DNA from: an uncultured Verrucomicrobiae bacterium
Lineage (GTDB): Bacteria > Verrucomicrobiota > Verrucomicrobiia > Palsa-1439
Assembly: GCA_937927265.1 (NCBI GenBank)
Contig: CALBCO010000025.1
Location: 1 to 24,994, forward strand
Direction: 5' to 3'
DNA length: 24,994 bases
Shown: one piece after another, positions 23,162 through 24,994 of the stretch
Position numbering within the stretch: the first letter of the stretch is position 1
Layout: every line of letters starts with the position of its first letter
Position numbers and translations under genes: made by a program
The notes under the pieces: generated by a model
Database searches by the model: none
What the model was told of the DNA's origin: nothing
The model's input: the letters and a program-made list of their open reading frames with translations, nothing else

Positions 23162-23195
23162 GGTTGACGGTTGACGCAGCGTCAACCCAGCGTCC
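23154..23195 (-). promoter_or_regulatory. antiterminator pairing in the aroF leader
   Basis: The minus-strand segments 23195-23180 (GGACGCTGGGTTGACG) and 23169-23154 (CGTCAACCAACCGTCT) can pair at 13 Watson-Crick positions plus one G-U out of 16. This uses the terminator's 5' arm, so the two structures exclude each other. A competing 8-bp hairpin uses GGTTGACG with the nearer CGTCAACC copy (23169-23176). The leader peptide's stop codon lies within the first segment. Confidence 0.65.
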
Positions 23196-23265
23196 GCCGG
23201 GCGCGGCCCAAATACAAATCAAACCACGCCGTGGTTCGGTGGCTGGGTTGGCTCTGCTGGTTCAT
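23182..23265 (-). CDS. aroF leader peptide (27 aa)
   Basis: A 27-codon frame with W14, F15 and Y18 (A-W-F-D-L-Y) in its middle, so all three aromatic amino acids lie within five codons. The TGA (23182-23184) lies in the 5' arm of the antiterminator. The ATG lies 9 nt after the -10 box, implying a nearly leaderless mRNA and explaining the absent Shine-Dalgarno. It probably acts as a ribosome sensor of aromatic-aminoacyl-tRNA supply rather than as a functional protein. Confidence 0.68.
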   Translation of the reverse strand: MNQQSQPSHRTTAWFDLYLGRARRTLG

Positions 23266-23274
23266 GGTGGCGGT

Positions 23275-23303
23275 ACGATAGAAAGGGCGACCGTGGCTGT
23301 CAA
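23275..23303 (-). promoter_or_regulatory. sigma70-type promoter of the aroF leader
   Basis: On the minus strand TTGACA (23298-23303, perfect) and TATCGT (23275-23280, 4 of 6) are 17 bp apart. The -35 contains the stop codon of the AAA ATPase gene. The predicted start of transcription lies within about 0-4 nt of the leader ATG. Confidence 0.7.
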
Positions 23304-24673
23304 GTCCGCGCCGGCGCGCAGACCGCGGCGCCGAAGTAACTGTTCCACGCGACGTTGAGCGTCTCATCAGTCAGGCGGAGGGCTTCCCGGCGGAATTTGC
23401 AGAGGTCAATGACCCGCTCGATGAGGTCGCGCGGCTCGCAGGCGCGAGGCTGCCGGCCTTCGGCGGCGTAGCGTTCGAGCAACCGACCGAGCACGTGCGG
23501 GTCAACGTTCAGACCGCGCGACCGGGCGTAGCAGGTAAAGATTTCCGCATAGACGTTCGGCGTTGGCGGCACGACTTCCAGCCGGTAGCCCATGCGGCGC
23601 ATAAACGCGTCGTCGGCAATGTCCGCCGGGGAAAGGTTGGTGGCAAAAATCACGATCTGTTCAAACGGCACCTGGATTTTCTTGCCGGTGCCCAGCGTCA
23701 GGTAATCCACCCGGTGCTCCAACGGGATGATCCAGCGATTGAGCAATTCCTTGTAGGAACAGCGTTGCCGGCCGAGGTCGTCCACGATGAGCACGCCGCC
23801 GTTGGCTTTGACCTGCAGCGGCGCCTCGTAAAACCGTTGGTTCGGCGAGACGAGCAGATCGAGGGTCTCGATGGTCAATTCGCCGCCGACGACCACCAGT
23901 GGCGGCCGGACTTTGACCCACCGGCGGTCGTAGTCTTCGGTCTCGGGTTTGACGCAGACGTGGTTGTGGCTGTCGAAGACCCGGATGATCTGGCCGTCCA
24001 CTTCGATCGCGTAGGGAATCCAGAGATCGCCGGGCACGGTGTTGGCGAGGGCGCAAGCCATGGCGGTTTTGCCGTTACCGGACGGGCCGTTGAGGAACAG
24101 GCTGCGCCCCGAACTGGCGACCATGCCGAGGGTTTGTTTCACATCGGCGGCTAACACGAGGTGCGCCAGGGCCCGTTCGAGCGCCAGCGGCGTCACGGGC
24201 GGCCGGTTGCGGATTTGCAGGACGGTGATCTCGCTGTAGGCTTGCAACGACACTGGCGCGGGGCCGATGTAGCTGCAAAACTCATTCAGCCGGCCCACCT
24301 CCTGCCAGCCGCGTTCGAGCATGGTGTAACGGTGATTGTGCAGGCCGACCACGCCCTTTTTCTCGATCCACTTGTCGCGATAAAGCCGCTCCAACAACGC
24401 ATCGGCAATCAAAATACCAATCCGCAACCGTTGGGCGATGCTGGCCGTGGTGCATTCGGACTCCAGCGAAACCGTTCGCAAAACAAGGCCGATCAAGAAC
24501 GCGGGGCTGACATCCAACTCTTCCAGTTTTTCGGGAAACGGCGGCGCAAACGGCTCTTTTGCTTCGGTAACTGGCTTGGGCGCACCCTTTTCGACCGAAA
24601 GAGGCGTCACCTTGCAGACCGGGTCGTCAGTCCGCGGGGTTCCCAGCAGGACAGCATCTTGAACGGCATTCAT
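23300..24673 (-). CDS. AAA family ATPase with N-terminal winged-helix-like region
   Basis: A 457-residue cytoplasmic protein. The first 50 or so residues are Pro/Lys-rich and likely disordered. A helical, winged-helix-like segment follows (about 55-125, SAFLIGLVLRTVSLE... LLERLYRDKWIEKKGVVGL). The ATPase part (about 165-450) has Walker A FLNGPSGNGKTAMACALA, Walker B GGVLIVDDLGRQ, sensor-1 IVIFATNLSP and an Arg-rich C-terminal region. It is MoxR-like or ATPase-chaperone-like in layout, but I cannot name a substrate. Related proteins in other bacteria are annotated only as AAA ATPases. The ATG at 24673 is the first in frame; no strong Shine-Dalgarno is seen. Confidence 0.82.
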   Translation of the reverse strand: MNAVQDAVLLGTPRTDDPVCKVTPLSVEKGAPKPVTEAKEPFAPPFPEKLEELDVSPAFLIGLVLRTVSLESECTTASIAQRLRIGILIADALLERLYRDKWIEKKGVVGLHNHRYTMLERGWQEVGRLNEFCSYIGPAPVSLQAYSEITVLQIRNRPPVTPLALERALAHLVLAADVKQTLGMVASSGRSLFLNGPSGNGKTAMACALANTVPGDLWIPYAIEVDGQIIRVFDSHNHVCVKPETEDYDRRWVKVRPPLVVVGGELTIETLDLLVSPNQRFYEAPLQVKANGGVLIVDDLGRQRCSYKELLNRWIIPLEHRVDYLTLGTGKKIQVPFEQIVIFATNLSPADIADDAFMRRMGYRLEVVPPTPNVYAEIFTCYARSRGLNVDPHVLGRLLERYAAEGRQPRACEPRDLIERVIDLCKFRREALRLTDETLNVAWNSYFGAAVCAPART

Positions 24674-24725
24674 GGCCCCGTTGATTCAAGCACGATTTGG
24701 GCCAGCCGCCAGCACCACTGAACAT

Positions 24726-24754
24726 CCCTGATCGTTGGCACGAGGGGGAACCAC
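24726..24754 (+). repeat. short dispersed repeat, copy 2
   Basis: CCTGATCGTTGGCACGAGG with following GGGAACCAC matches the block at 19351-19380. Both copies lie upstream of a minus-strand gene start (the AAA ATPase and deoA respectively), 53 and 38 nt away. Confidence 0.5.
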
Positions 24755-24780
24755 TTTCACCTTCGTGGATCCCTCCCCTT

Positions 24781-24822
24781 CGACCATCCAAAGCGCCGCG
24801 GGCGCGGCGCACTACCAAAGCT
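24781..24822 (+). repeat. GC-rich hairpin module
   Basis: CCATCCAAAGCGCCGC...GCGGCGCACTACCAAAG is the first hairpin of copy A (199-237) with a changed loop. It may be the start of another element that continues beyond it; the rest of the window to 24994 shows no gene. It includes the imperfect palindrome GGGCGTCCCGCC (24923-24934). Confidence 0.6.
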
Positions 24823-24994
24823 GATTTTGAATCCCTGAATTCTCGTGGTCGCGACCGTCGGGTGCGCCGAGATGCTTCCCTTCGGTCGGCGGACGGCCCA
24901 GAGGGCCATCGCACTGTAGGATGGGCGTCCCGCCGGTCCCATTTCCGTCCCCCCCATTCAACTCGCTCGGCCCCCAAAAAAGTGGACGGCCCAG

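Noticed and set aside
22558..23358. A 266-codon plus-strand frame opposite aroF
   Set aside because: It is antisense to DAHP synthase and its leader; no independent evidence.

Overview
The window looks like a GC-rich Gram-negative chromosome, most likely from Verrucomicrobia (Pedosphaera/Limisphaerales type). The support is the gene complement, a DUF2934 protein, large PstC/PstA proteins, several genes without Shine-Dalgarno sequences, and intergenic palindromic repeats carrying GGAGTGCGG...CACCGC and GGCACAGACA...TGTCTGTGCC cores. The taxonomic call is an inference from style and protein resemblance; no rRNA, tRNA or CRISPR array was seen.

Layout. 1-908 is non-coding and repeat-rich. 909-10456 (minus) is a phosphate-acquisition locus read right to left: single-domain response regulator, outer-membrane porin, pstS, pstC, pstA, pstB, phoU, phoB. 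PhoB-box-like 7-4-7 direct repeats precede the porin and pstS. 10620-15147 (minus) continues with a ROK sugar kinase, a small helical protein, two tandem thymidylate-kinase-like proteins (one with an altered Walker A lysine), a CHAD (polyphosphate-binding) protein and a PlcP/LpxH-type metallophosphoesterase. Together these suggest phosphate uptake, phosphate storage and perhaps phosphorus-sparing lipid turnover. 15301-16591 holds four small genes of unknown or poorly known function. 16690-19313 (minus) is a nucleoside-salvage operon: pyrimidine phosphorylase, purine nucleoside phosphorylase, cytidine deaminase. Its first gene carries both an in-frame TAG and an inserted palindromic element. 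19314-20954 is a second non-coding repeat island, including a copy about 91% identical (by eye) to the left-end repeat but inverted. 20955-22082 (plus) is an LptF/LptG permease that overlaps, convergently, a DAHP synthase (aroF-type, minus). 23300-24673 (minus) is an AAA ATPase, and the right end carries more repeat pieces.

The strongest new observation is upstream of the DAHP synthase gene. A TTGACA-17-TATCGT promoter feeds a nearly leaderless 27-codon leader peptide with a Trp-Phe-Asp-Leu-Tyr run. Next come two mutually exclusive RNA pairings and a 10-bp terminator hairpin with seven T, then a Shine-Dalgarno sequence and aroF. This is a complete candidate for aromatic-amino-acid transcription attenuation of the first shikimate-pathway enzyme. 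Other notable points are the damaged or recoded thymidine phosphorylase, the octamer-array palindrome inside it, the multi-copy modular intergenic repeats, and several start codons placed 6-9 nt after a -10 box.
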